DNA of 52,221 nt from assembly GCA_046861615.1 (NCBI GenBank), contig JBHHUS010000005.1, forward strand, positions 1-52,221. Direction: 5' to 3'. This document shows positions 43,206 to 52,061 of this stretch, in pieces. A program made the position numbers and the translations under genes. Every line of letters starts with the position of its first letter. Position 1 is the stretch's first letter. The notes under the pieces are model-generated. The model did not search any database, was not told the DNA's origin, and was given only the letters and a program-made list of their open reading frames with translations. This stretch comes from CAZNUM01 sp046861615. Lineage in GTDB: Bacteria; Fidelibacterota; Marinisomatia; Marinisomatales; TCS55.

Positions 43206-45527
43206 TCAACCGGAAATCCGGATTAAATGATTTTTCTTCAATTCAGCCAGCGCCGCTAATAACGTTAAGGTCCCCACCGACGTGGAAATCATGGCAAAGA
43301 CCATCAGACCGCCAATGTATTCAATTGGTAAAAAGGAGGAGAATAACAACGCCCCAAAACCCATATTAGAGGCCGCATCCAGGATAATCGGGTAGCCGAC
43401 TTCTTTAATGACTTCCCGGCTTAAATCACTGGGCGGGACCTGCCGTTTTACCATCCGGCGGTACTGAGAAATATAATGAATAGCAAAATCCACGCCCACC
43501 CCAATAATAATGGAAGAAAGGATGGCGGTAATGTGACTGAGGTCTATTTTAAATATTCCCATGAAACCAAAATTTAGGATAACGGCCGCTGTTAAAGGTG
43601 CAATTGCCAGGGTGCCCCATGTAATCCGGCGGAAAAAATAGGAGGCAATTATACCGATCATCAGGATGGAAACAAAAATACTGATAAAAGACGATCGAAT
43701 TATTGAGAATACAACATCCCGGAGCACTACTATCATTCCCGTTATTTGAACAGTTAGATCGGTATCCACATTTTGGTCAACAAACTCCTCGATATCATCG
43801 ACGGCCTGTATAATTTCATCGGTACTCATAACCTTACTTAAACCGGTAATCAAGCCATTCTGGTAATCATAGTCCACCAGAGCGCTAAAATCATCCGGGT
43901 CTCCGCTCATGGAATAGAGCGTGAATAAATTATTCACTTTATCCTTTTCGTCGGGGATGATCTCGTACGTCGGATCATCATCCATGACGACCCGGTGCAT
44001 TTTTTTAATAATATCCACAATTGAAAAAGCAGTTGTTATCTTCGGATTGGTTTTAACGTAGGTTTCGATAGCAGCCACATTTTTCAGTACCGCCGGAGAT
44101 TTTAGATCACCCATCAGTTTAAATTCCAGATCCATGGTTCCGGTTAATTCCTGATCCAGAAAATCCATGCTGTCCCTGATCTCAGTTCCCGGCTTGAAGA
44201 AGTCCACAATATTGGCATTCACATTTATTTTGAAAATACCGACGGAAGCAATTCCCACGATCACCAGACCGGTCGCCAGTACTTTTCCGGGATGTCCAAT
44301 GACAACATTCCCTAGATGATAGACCGCCTTTTCAAAGATACTGTCATGGGTGATGGCCTTGGATTGCTGATTCCATTTCTTTAAATAAATCATTGCCGGT
44401 AAAAAGGTGGACGATAATATCCAGGCCCAGATAATCCCGACCACCAGAGCCAGGCCATAACCCATCAGTTGCTCCAGCGGGGCAAAGATCATCGCTAAAA
44501 AGGCGGCGGCAGTAGTTATGCTGGTTAGAAAGATTGGCAATAACAGGGAGTCCATAGTGCGTTCAAGTGCCTGCCGGGAGTTCTTTTCCACCCGCAGGAG
44601 GCGGAAAAATTTGGTTAATACATGCACTCCATCTGAATTAGCAATCGTCAGTAAAATAATCGGCATGGAGGAGTTCAACATGGTGAATAAAAATTTCTCC
44701 GAACCGGTAAAGCGAACCACCCAACCCATGAACCCCAGCATTACCAACAATGACAGTAAAATCACCGACAACACCATTCCCACGCCGACAAAGCTGCGCA
44801 GGTTAATCAATAGAATGACGATCATGATAACCAAACCAACGCGCATCAACACGGCCACATCGTTTCGGATTAATTCCGGTACTTTACCGGTGATATAGGT
44901 CTGACCGCCAAAATGGACATCGTAATCTTTTAATACTGAATCGACCGTAGTAACGACACGCTTGGTCACAGTATCATTACCCACCACCAGATTGGGCCGG
45001 ACGGCGATATTGAAATAGTCCCCGTGCCGACTCAGTAAACGCACCTTCATATCCGGAGTTTTGTCAAGATAGGTAACCAAATCATTTATTTCTTCAGCAC
45101 TTAATATTCTTGCCGGTTGTAAATCACTCACCTCCATAAAGCCTTCATCACTGTCTAATCTGTTTTGGCTGGCGATAGAAATCACTTCATCCACCTCCGG
45201 GAGTGCTTCCAGGGCCCGGGTTACATCCCAGAGACTGGTTAGAGTAGCGGTATTAATAGCTTTTTCACCCTTACGACCAAAAGCCACAAAAATCATCTGC
45301 GTGTTGCCGAACTCCTCCCGGACTTCGTCCCAGACAACCCTGGATTCAAGTTTTTTTGGTAACATTTTCATTAGGTCATCTTCAATGATAACCCATTTAA
45401 TCCCAAAGCTCATGACCACAGTAGCCAGCAGGCTGATAATGATTGTGCGGACCGGGTGTTCAATAATTTGAGTCAAAAACCACCTTTGAACCGGATGGGC
45501 CGGGAGTTGTTTAATTTTTTCTGTCAT
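43206..45527 (-). CDS. RND/MMPL-family transporter
   Basis: A 773-residue inner-membrane protein with two MMPL halves. Transmembrane segments flank large periplasmic loops (about 65-220 and 440-620), and SSD-like clusters follow: SDGVHVLTKFFRLLRVEKN in the first half and GVGVDFAIHYISQYRRMVK in the second. Relatives export lipids, hopanoids or lipid-linked molecules. It overlaps the TetR gene upstream by 17 bases and is followed by a LolA-like gene, so it probably hands cargo to that carrier. Substrate unknown. Confidence 0.93.
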   Translation of the reverse strand: MTEKIKQLPAHPVQRWFLTQIIEHPVRTIIISLLATVVMSFGIKWVIIEDDLMKMLPKKLESRVVWDEVREEFGNTQMIFVAFGRKGEKAINTATLTSLWDVTRALEALPEVDEVISIASQNRLDSDEGFMEVSDLQPARILSAEEINDLVTYLDKTPDMKVRLLSRHGDYFNIAVRPNLVVGNDTVTKRVVTTVDSVLKDYDVHFGGQTYITGKVPELIRNDVAVLMRVGLVIMIVILLINLRSFVGVGMVLSVILLSLLVMLGFMGWVVRFTGSEKFLFTMLNSSMPIILLTIANSDGVHVLTKFFRLLRVEKNSRQALERTMDSLLLPIFLTSITTAAAFLAMIFAPLEQLMGYGLALVVGIIWAWILSSTFLPAMIYLKKWNQQSKAITHDSIFEKAVYHLGNVVIGHPGKVLATGLVIVGIASVGIFKINVNANIVDFFKPGTEIRDSMDFLDQELTGTMDLEFKLMGDLKSPAVLKNVAAIETYVKTNPKITTAFSIVDIIKKMHRVVMDDDPTYEIIPDEKDKVNNLFTLYSMSGDPDDFSALVDYDYQNGLITGLSKVMSTDEIIQAVDDIEEFVDQNVDTDLTVQITGMIVVLRDVVFSIIRSSFISIFVSILMIGIIASYFFRRITWGTLAIAPLTAAVILNFGFMGIFKIDLSHITAILSSIIIGVGVDFAIHYISQYRRMVKRQVPPSDLSREVIKEVGYPIILDAASNMGFGALLFSSFLPIEYIGGLMVFAMISTSVGTLTLLAALAELKKNHLIRISG

Positions 45528-46131
45528 AATATGCTTTCAAAACGTTTATTCCTTTTTGAGTAAATAAGCCACGCACCACCACATCCATGAATCTACGTAT
45601 GGTTCTGCCGATTGGTAAATCATGTTCCAGAAAAAACTCCGGTTGGATCGTTGAATTAATAATCTGAATATAGATCGTAGCCACTGTTCGCACGTCTAAT
45701 TCGGGACGCACGTAACCCTTTTCCTGCCCTAATTTCAGGATCTGGTAAAAATCATTCACACGGTTCAGACGAAACTGTTCAATTTCACGCCATACGCGAG
45801 GGTAACGCAACTTGAGGTCAGCCATTTTCTGCATTGAAATCTGACTGATCTTCTGGGCAATGAATTCCATCACTTTAATGAATTGTAAAGCCGGATTTGG
45901 TTCTGATTCCCTGATTTCCTGGAACATGGCGTGGATTTGACCAATTATAAATTCGAAAATCTTTTGCAGCAGTATTTCCTTGGTGGGGTAAAATTTATAA
46001 ATTGTTTTTTTACTGATTCCCAACTGACGGGCCAATGATTCCACTGTGAAAGACCGTACTCCCTCGCGCATTATGGAGTGGAATCCCTGCTGAAGAATAC
46101 TAACTTGGGATGTGGTTATTTGCTCTGTCAT
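45511..46131 (-). CDS. TetR-family regulator of the RND/LolA operon
   Basis: A 206-residue regulator with the TetR helix-turn-helix at about 10-60 (FTVESLARQLGISKKTIYKFYPTKEILLQKIFEFI). It is the first gene of the operon, and its 3' end overlaps the RND gene by 17 bases. A long perfect-arm palindrome begins right at its ATG (46131), suggesting strong autoregulation. The effector is unknown but could be the exported lipid. Confidence 0.92.
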   Translation of the reverse strand: MTEQITTSQVSILQQGFHSIMREGVRSFTVESLARQLGISKKTIYKFYPTKEILLQKIFEFIIGQIHAMFQEIRESEPNPALQFIKVMEFIAQKISQISMQKMADLKLRYPRVWREIEQFRLNRVNDFYQILKLGQEKGYVRPELDVRTVATIYIQIINSTIQPEFFLEHDLPIGRTIRRFMDVVVRGLFTQKGINVLKAYYDRKN

Positions 46132-46162
46132 TGGAAACGATTATCGTATCTAACGTTTCCAA
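46131..46162. promoter_or_regulatory. TetR operator over the start of the RND/LolA operon
   Basis: Perfect 9-bp arms TTGGAAACG (46131-46139) and CGTTTCCAA (46154-46162) surround a 14-base spacer. The left arm touches the TetR start codon. A site here would block both transcription and initiation. It may also affect the divergent gene that starts at 46238. Confidence 0.7.
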
Positions 46163-46237
46163 TTTATATCCTTCCAGGTTTATTTTCCAAATACCTTTTT
46201 CATGAATCCGCTTCCTGCTTCAGCGTAAATTTTCCTT

Positions 46238-47161
46238 ATGTTACCCCAGTTAAACACCCTATTAAAACCTCGCCCCCGGAAGTATCGGAATATTGTAAAA
46301 CATCTTTCACCGCTTATTCTCCAGGCTCCGGAATCCGTTAATCTGACCGCTGAAGATATTTTCGATGATTTATCCCAAAGTCGCGGGACGGATCAATTCT
46401 TAGGACTCTACAGCCGAAGGGGAATTGAACTGGTCCTAGAAAAAATGGGGCTCTTTAAAAAATTACAGGAACGGCAATTACCAAATGCAACCGTTCAAAT
46501 AAATACGAGCGATCCTTTTAAACATCTTTTCCGGATCATTCACCCACTGGAAGATAAACGCTTCCTCTCCTGCGAATTAGTCGTTCGACAGGGTAATTTC
46601 AACGGTTACCCCAAAGTTAACTTACCAAACCCAACAGCACCGCCCTCAAATATGCTGGTAGTGGAGTGGTTATTACTGCAGAATCCCAGGAAAACCTTCA
46701 CCCGTAAAAAACCCCAGTTACCTGGCCAGGATTATCCGGGATTGGGACTTAGTCACCTGGCTTTTGAGTTACTCTACTGGACCGCCCGGCGGTTAAAATT
46801 AGACGGCGTTATCCTGGTCCCCAACTTTCTCCATACCGGAATGTTTTATTCCCGGCAGCTGCAATTTTTTAATCCCCAACACCAGGGAATCTTACAGGCT
46901 ATAAACAAATATTTAAAGACCGGGGTTAGGTTGGATCAACTTTCCTGGGGTTGTGCCGAGGGACAATTAATCAACCTCAGGAAACAGGAAGTTTTTGAGT
47001 GGAAACCGTCACCGATGGTTATGCCCGTTACCCGAAACTGGAAGGACTATTTTCATTCACAGATGTACCAACGTCAGGTTAAAAACATCGAAAGAGAAAA
47101 TCAATTTCAACTCAATACCGGTTATGAAAAAAAGTACAATAATGACTGGATTGGAATATGA
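46238..47161 (+). CDS. Protein of unknown function, first gene of the TPK operon
   Basis: A 307-residue, probably soluble protein. No signal peptide or membrane segment is seen. The first 45 residues are basic. The centre (about 165-215) has QDYPGLGLSHLAFELLYWTARRLKLDGVILVPNFLHTGMFYSRQLQFFNP, which faintly recalls an acyltransferase (GNAT) fold, with glycines before a helix and a strand, but the motif is not exact. The C-terminus is Asn/Tyr rich. The stop overlaps the TPK start (ATGA), so the two are coupled. No Shine-Dalgarno sequence is seen before the ATG. Family not recognised. Confidence 0.75.
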   Translation: MLPQLNTLLKPRPRKYRNIVKHLSPLILQAPESVNLTAEDIFDDLSQSRGTDQFLGLYSRRGIELVLEKMGLFKKLQERQLPNATVQINTSDPFKHLFRIIHPLEDKRFLSCELVVRQGNFNGYPKVNLPNPTAPPSNMLVVEWLLLQNPRKTFTRKKPQLPGQDYPGLGLSHLAFELLYWTARRLKLDGVILVPNFLHTGMFYSRQLQFFNPQHQGILQAINKYLKTGVRLDQLSWGCAEGQLINLRKQEVFEWKPSPMVMPVTRNWKDYFHSQMYQRQVKNIERENQFQLNTGYEKKYNNDWIGI

Positions 47162-47799
47162 CCACTAAACTGATTCCTTTTCAGCCACCAATCGTTATTC
47201 TCGGAAATGGTCAATATCCCCGGCACCCGGCAGCTTTGGATATTCTGTCAACCGCCGGCACTATCATCTGTACCGACGGCAGCGCCGATAAAGCGCTTGA
47301 AAATGGTATTCAGCCCGATATTATTATCGGTGATCTGGATTCAACCAAGATTAATAAAAAATCCTTTAAAGGCCGGGTAATCCAGATCCCCGAACAGGAT
47401 AATACCGATATGGCCAAAACATTAGAGTGGTGCCAAACAAAAGGGCTAAAAGAAATTTCAATCCTGGCGGCGACCGGAATTCGGGAGGACCATACTCTGG
47501 CTAATCTTTATTTGTTGGCGGAATTCTGCGAAAATTTATCCCTGCGATTGGTCACCAATTATTCCATAATCACCTGCCACTTGGGAAAGCGTACGTTTCA
47601 ATCGGTTAAAGGACAACTTGTGTCGATCATTCCCCTGCATCCGGCGGATAAACTCAGTACAATCGGACTTCGATACCCCTTAACAGACGAAACACTTAAA
47701 TCTTCCAGTCAGGGGATCAGTAATCTTGCCCAGGGTTCCGAATTTACCGTTGAGTGTACCGGAAAAGTCTGGGTTTTCCGCTCCTACCGGCAGGAATAA
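47158..47799 (+). CDS. Thiamin pyrophosphokinase
   Basis: Transfers pyrophosphate from ATP to thiamin to give ThDP. The 213 residues show CTDGSADKALENGIQPDIIIGDLDST at about 40-65 and EQDNTDMAKTLEW at about 80-92, with aspartates for the metal, and AATGIREDHTLANLYLL. The C-terminal substrate domain ends EFTVECTGKVWVF. It overlaps the unknown gene by four bases and is followed by an SSF symporter 3 bases later. It makes the cofactor needed by the transketolase encoded here. Having TPK implies use of preformed thiamin. Confidence 0.93.
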   Translation: MTTKLIPFQPPIVILGNGQYPRHPAALDILSTAGTIICTDGSADKALENGIQPDIIIGDLDSTKINKKSFKGRVIQIPEQDNTDMAKTLEWCQTKGLKEISILAATGIREDHTLANLYLLAEFCENLSLRLVTNYSIITCHLGKRTFQSVKGQLVSIIPLHPADKLSTIGLRYPLTDETLKSSSQGISNLAQGSEFTVECTGKVWVFRSYRQE

Positions 47800-47802
47800 A
47801 CA

Positions 47803-49191
47803 ATGCACCCCCTTGATCTGGCAGTCCTGATTTTATACCTCGTTCTGCTGGTTTATTTAGGACTGAGAAATAATCGGCAGGCACGAACGACACCGGAGAA
47901 TTTCATCCTGGCCGGGAGACGGCTCAGTCTACCCGGTTTTATTGCCACCTTAGTCGCCACCTGGTACGGCGGTATCCTGGGAGTAGGTGAAAACACTTAT
48001 CTCCACGGCATTCAAACCTGGTTTATCTTTGGGCTGCCCTATTATGTTTTTGGTCTTTTATTCGCCCTGTTGATTGCCGGTCGGATTCAACAGGGGAAAC
48101 ATTTGTCTGTTCCGGACCATTTTCATCATCATTACGGAAAAACGGCCGGTGTTATCAGTGCGCTGTACATACTCTTCCTCTCCAGTCCGGCCCCCTATAT
48201 CCTCAGTATTGGAATTCTCTTACAGTTCACCCTCCATATCTCCTTCGAACTGGCCCTGCTCTCAGCCACGGCCATCAGCATGTTTTATATCTGGTTTGGT
48301 GGTTTCAGGGCGGTTGTCAGGACCGATATGCTCCAGTTTTCGCTTATGTTTACCGGTTTTATCCTGTTGCTGATCTTTGCCTGGACCAGAGCCGGTAATC
48401 CCCTTACGCTGATAACCAAGTTGCCCCCAGAGTATTTGAATCCTACCGGTGGGCAATCGCTGCAATACATCCTGGTCTGGTTTTTCATCGCCCTGTGGAC
48501 CTTTGTTGATCCCGGATTTTACCAGCGTTGCGCGGCAGCCAAATCAAAAGCAGTGGCCAGAAAGGGAATCCTGATTTCGCTGGGTTTCTGGTTTATCTTC
48601 GATTTACTTACTGTTACGACCGGGTTATATGCAAAAGTTTTGCTGCCTCCCGGGGAAGCCCTGTTTGCCTATCCACGCCTGGCGGCGGAAGTGCTGCCGC
48701 CCCTGTTTTACGGTTTATTTTTCACCGGAATTTTAGCTACCATCATGTCCACCATTGATTCCCTCGGATTCATTAGTGCCATTACTTTTGGTCGGGATTT
48801 AAAATGGCGAATTGAGACACCAACTACTCCGGATCCAAAAACCTGGCATAAAGCTTCCACGGCGCTGATTCAAAAGGGACTTATAGCCATGGCATTTCTG
48901 GCCCTGATTCTGGCCATCAGTATCCCCTCTGTCGTTCGGCTCTGGTATGTATTAGGATCCCTTTTGGTACCGGGTCTGTTGATTCCCTTTTTATTAACTT
49001 TTAGCAGACAAAAACTCCTCAACCTCCCAATTACCCAATTACTGGTTTTCCCGGTACTGGTTTCCGGGGGCTGGTTTTTATTTGGCAAACTCACCGGAAA
49101 GTATCCCTTAATGCTTGAACCGTTTTACCCCGGTCTATTAAGCTCTCTGGCTATTTTCCTGCTATTTAGACCTCATGCAAATCGAAATTGA
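47803..49191 (+). CDS. SSF-family sodium:solute symporter
   Basis: A 462-residue membrane protein with about 12-13 hydrophobic helices and the SSF pattern, including an N-terminal ENFILAGRRLSLPGF segment, ATWYGGILGVGE, WFGGFRAVVRTD and TIMSTIDSLGFISAITFGRD. It takes up an organic solute with sodium. It starts 3 bases after TPK, and its end overlaps the CYTH gene by 17 bases. Co-translation with TPK makes thiamin or a precursor a plausible substrate; this is inference. Confidence 0.92.
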   Translation: MHPLDLAVLILYLVLLVYLGLRNNRQARTTPENFILAGRRLSLPGFIATLVATWYGGILGVGENTYLHGIQTWFIFGLPYYVFGLLFALLIAGRIQQGKHLSVPDHFHHHYGKTAGVISALYILFLSSPAPYILSIGILLQFTLHISFELALLSATAISMFYIWFGGFRAVVRTDMLQFSLMFTGFILLLIFAWTRAGNPLTLITKLPPEYLNPTGGQSLQYILVWFFIALWTFVDPGFYQRCAAAKSKAVARKGILISLGFWFIFDLLTVTTGLYAKVLLPPGEALFAYPRLAAEVLPPLFYGLFFTGILATIMSTIDSLGFISAITFGRDLKWRIETPTTPDPKTWHKASTALIQKGLIAMAFLALILAISIPSVVRLWYVLGSLLVPGLLIPFLLTFSRQKLLNLPITQLLVFPVLVSGGWFLFGKLTGKYPLMLEPFYPGLLSSLAIFLLFRPHANRN

Positions 49192-49651
49192 AAGAAAATT
49201 CCTTGTGAATGAGAGTAAATGGAATCCTGACCGACCAGGGATTCATTACACTCAGGGGTATATTGCCATTACGCCGTTGATGGTGGTCCGGGTACGGATT
49301 AAAGGAGATGAAGCCTGCCTTACCTTGAAGTCAGCCACCACTAATCTCAGTCGCCGGGAATATGAATATATGATCTCCGTATCTGATGCTCAAGAGCTGT
49401 TAAAAGATTCCACACCACATCCACCGATTGAAAAAATTCGCTACAAAATTCCTTACGGTGGACATATGTGGGACGTGGACGAATTTCGGGGAGCTAATCA
49501 GGGATTGTTATTGGCGGAAATTGAACTGGAGACTGAAGATGAAATCTTCGAGCATCCCCCCTGGATCGGGAAGGAAGTTACCGGAGACAAACGGTTTTAC
49601 AACGCCTATTTGTATCAGCATCCATTCCAGTTATCGTGGTTAGATCAATGA
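49175..49651 (+). CDS. CYTH-domain inorganic triphosphatase (TTM)
   Basis: A 158-residue triphosphate tunnel metalloenzyme. The signature ExExK is Glu4-Ile-Glu6-Arg-Lys8. The order of later blocks (QGYI, VRVRIKGDEACLTLKS, RREYEY, EKIRYKI, WDVDEF, LAEIELETED, PPWIGKEVTGDKRFYN) closely follows Nitrosomonas europaea TTM, a magnesium-dependent tripolyphosphatase, rather than adenylate cyclases. It probably hydrolyses inorganic triphosphate; thiamin triphosphate is the alternative given the neighbouring TPK. Overlaps SSF by 17 bases and the next gene by four. Confidence 0.92.
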   Translation: MQIEIERKFLVNESKWNPDRPGIHYTQGYIAITPLMVVRVRIKGDEACLTLKSATTNLSRREYEYMISVSDAQELLKDSTPHPPIEKIRYKIPYGGHMWDVDEFRGANQGLLLAEIELETEDEIFEHPPWIGKEVTGDKRFYNAYLYQHPFQLSWLDQ

Positions 49652-51411
49652 GAAAAATTTCCCTGCTATTTTTCCTGATGACTTCTGGCACTGTTCTCAC
49701 GGCTGGTCAAGTCGATTCTAGTATACACTGGAGCGTGCTGGTAATGGGTCTGTTGGGAGGTCTTTCGCTGTTCCTTTATGGAATGAATAAACTCAGCCAT
49801 GGAATGAAGAAAGCTGCTGGAAACCGCATGCGGCGGATTCTCGCTATGATTACCAGAAACCGATTCATTGGTATGACTGCCGGCGCTCTGGTAACGATGA
49901 TCATTCAAAGCAGTAGTGCCACCACTGTAATGCTGGTCAGTTTTGTGCAGGCGCAACTGCTGTCATTTGGCCAGTCCCTGGGTGTCATCCTGGGAGCCGA
50001 TATCGGTACAACCGTCACTACTCAATTAATCGCTTTTAAAGTGACGGATTATGCGCTTTTAATGATCAGCATCGGCTTCGGAATGACAATTTTATCAAAA
50101 AAAGGATCCACCCAATCCCTCGGAGAAGCAATTCTAGGATTCGGCATTTTGTTTTACGGTATGAAACTGATGTCCGATACCATGGAACCACTGCGTTCCT
50201 ATGGACCCTTCCTGGATGCACTAAAAGGATTGGAAAACCCCTTCTACGGTATTTTACTGGCCACTATTTTTACCGCTCTAATTCAAAGCAGCGCTGCGTT
50301 TATCGGAATTGTAATTGTGCTTTCTCAACAGGGGTTATTGACCCTGGGTGCCGGAATTCCGCTTATCTTTGGCGCTAATGTCGGGACCTGCATTACCGCC
50401 GGACTGGCAAGTATCGGAACCACCCGGGAGGCGAAGCGGGTGGCGATGGCACATGTCCTGTTCAAAATCGGCGGTGTCTTACTATTCATCTTCTGGATTC
50501 CTCATTTTACTGCATTTGTAAAACTGATCTCCCCGAGCTATGATTTAACCGGGATGGAAAAACTGGCGGCGGAGACTCCCCGACAAATTGCCAATGCACA
50601 CACCATTTTCAATATCAGCCTGGCAATTCTGTTTTTGCCCTTTACTACCTATTTTGCTAAAACACTGAACCGCTATTTCCCCGATGAACCGGAAGTGAAA
50701 GGGCTGAAACCGGTGGTACTGCATCTGGACTACAAGCAAATCGCCCAGCCAGCCATTGCGATCAATCTGGCGCATGCCGAAATATCCACGATGGTTAAAA
50801 TATTAAACCGAATGTTGAAAGGAGCCATACTTCCATTTATTGACGGGAATTCAGACCGGGATATTAAATATCCGCAAATGTCCCTCCTGGAAGGTCTGCA
50901 TATGCGGGAGGGAAAAATCGACTTCCTGGAAGAAAAAGTAACTCATTATCTCATTCAGATCAGCCGTCAGGAACTGGATGACGAACAGGCCGGACAGGTA
51001 TATGCAATGATGTCAATTGTTAAGGATATTGAAAGTATCGGCGATATTCTTGATAAAAATATGGCCCCCCTGATCCAGAAAAAACAGACGTTAAAAGCTT
51101 CCTTTTCCGATGAAGGCCGGACTGAAATTGAGGTCTATCACACCAAGGTCATGAAACAGATCAGTCGTTTATCGGCAGCCTTTTCAGAACTGAGTTTCGA
51201 ACTGGCACAGAAAGTCATGAAGAAAGATATTAAGTACCGGGCGCTCGAATCTGAATACCGTTTGTCGCATTTTGAACGGGTTCAGCGTGACAAACCGGAA
51301 TCCATTCAAACCCATGAAATTCACATGGAACTCATGGATCTATTGAAACAGATAAACGTCTATCTGGCAAACATCGCCAAAACAATCACCGGAATCCGGG
51401 AACCGGTATAA
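49648..51411 (+). CDS. Na/Pi symporter with fused PhoU domain
   Basis: About 587 residues. A signal-like hydrophobic start (MRKISLLFFLMTSGTVLT) is followed by the transporter (about 25-340) with the two QSSS-type motifs (MIIQSSSATTV and LIQSSAAFIG) and GADIGTT/GANVGT segments. A cytoplasmic PhoU-like region follows (about 375-587, with EGKIDFLEEKVTHYLIQISRQ and IVKDIESIGDILDKN). In the second repeat QSSS reads QSSA. ATG 49648 overlaps the CYTH stop (ATGA); the longer frame from GTG 49636 is less likely. Imports or exports phosphate. Confidence 0.93.
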   Translation: MRKISLLFFLMTSGTVLTAGQVDSSIHWSVLVMGLLGGLSLFLYGMNKLSHGMKKAAGNRMRRILAMITRNRFIGMTAGALVTMIIQSSSATTVMLVSFVQAQLLSFGQSLGVILGADIGTTVTTQLIAFKVTDYALLMISIGFGMTILSKKGSTQSLGEAILGFGILFYGMKLMSDTMEPLRSYGPFLDALKGLENPFYGILLATIFTALIQSSAAFIGIVIVLSQQGLLTLGAGIPLIFGANVGTCITAGLASIGTTREAKRVAMAHVLFKIGGVLLFIFWIPHFTAFVKLISPSYDLTGMEKLAAETPRQIANAHTIFNISLAILFLPFTTYFAKTLNRYFPDEPEVKGLKPVVLHLDYKQIAQPAIAINLAHAEISTMVKILNRMLKGAILPFIDGNSDRDIKYPQMSLLEGLHMREGKIDFLEEKVTHYLIQISRQELDDEQAGQVYAMMSIVKDIESIGDILDKNMAPLIQKKQTLKASFSDEGRTEIEVYHTKVMKQISRLSAAFSELSFELAQKVMKKDIKYRALESEYRLSHFERVQRDKPESIQTHEIHMELMDLLKQINVYLANIAKTITGIREPV

Positions 51412-51431
51412 TTTTGCTCCGGTTAAAATCC

Positions 51432-52052
51432 ATGAATAAAATAATTCTATCAGCTATAGTTGCGATTACCCCCCTTCTTGGTCAAATAGACGAAACCTGG
51501 CACGTCTATAAAGTTTCCCGTTCCCTGGTCTCCGGATCCACGTTTACTATAGAGCAGGATTTTCGTCATCAGGAAGGGTCCTTGTATTACATGCATGGTG
51601 ATTTGGGTGTCGCTTTTCTCCGGGGTCAGAAAATAAAGCTGAGTCTGAACTACCGGCAGGTATTCGAAAAACACGCCAATAAATGGAAACCGGAGTATCG
51701 ACCGCACATCAATATCAGCAGCTCTAAAAAAATCGCCGGGCTGTTAACTTCTGCCCGCTCCCGCTTTGAATACCGGATTAAGGAAACGAAAAAATCGGTT
51801 CGTAACCGGGACCTGCTAACGATTAAATCCGGGCGAACGTTTTCCGGTTACCGGTTGGTTCCCTACCTGGCAGATGAAATCTTTTATGACTTGACCGAGC
51901 AGGAATTCAACCGAAATCGTTTCTACGTTGGAATTGAAAGCAAACGTTTTGCGGTAATTAAACCGGCTATTTATTACTTATATCAAACTTCTTTAAGCGC
52001 CGATCAATGGAACGGAATTCATATTATCGGACTTAAAATCGCCCTGAAATAG
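51432..52052 (+). CDS. DUF2490-family exported protein
   Basis: About 206 residues with a signal peptide MNKIILSAIVAITPLLG. The body is aromatic and basic with alternating strands (TFTIEQDFRHQEGSLYYMHGDLG, SRFEYRIKETKKSVRNRD, PYLADEIFYDL, GIESKRFAVIKPAIYYLYQ), typical of DUF2490, thought to form an outer-membrane barrel. Function unknown. It follows the Na/Pi-PhoU gene by 20 bases and is probably the last gene of the operon. TTG 51414 is an alternative start. Confidence 0.85.
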   Translation: MNKIILSAIVAITPLLGQIDETWHVYKVSRSLVSGSTFTIEQDFRHQEGSLYYMHGDLGVAFLRGQKIKLSLNYRQVFEKHANKWKPEYRPHINISSSKKIAGLLTSARSRFEYRIKETKKSVRNRDLLTIKSGRTFSGYRLVPYLADEIFYDLTEQEFNRNRFYVGIESKRFAVIKPAIYYLYQTSLSADQWNGIHIIGLKIALK

Positions 52053-52061
52053 AGTCCTGAC

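Noticed and set aside
30465..46131. Two TetR genes on opposite sides (30.5 kb and 45.5 kb) as a recent duplication
   Set aside because: Only the shared helix-turn-helix pattern is similar; the ligand domains and the upstream palindromes differ.
46163..46237. A TPP riboswitch expected before the TPK operon
   Set aside because: The short leader has no sequence resembling the conserved CTGAGA-type THI box, and the divergent TetR gene leaves no room for one.
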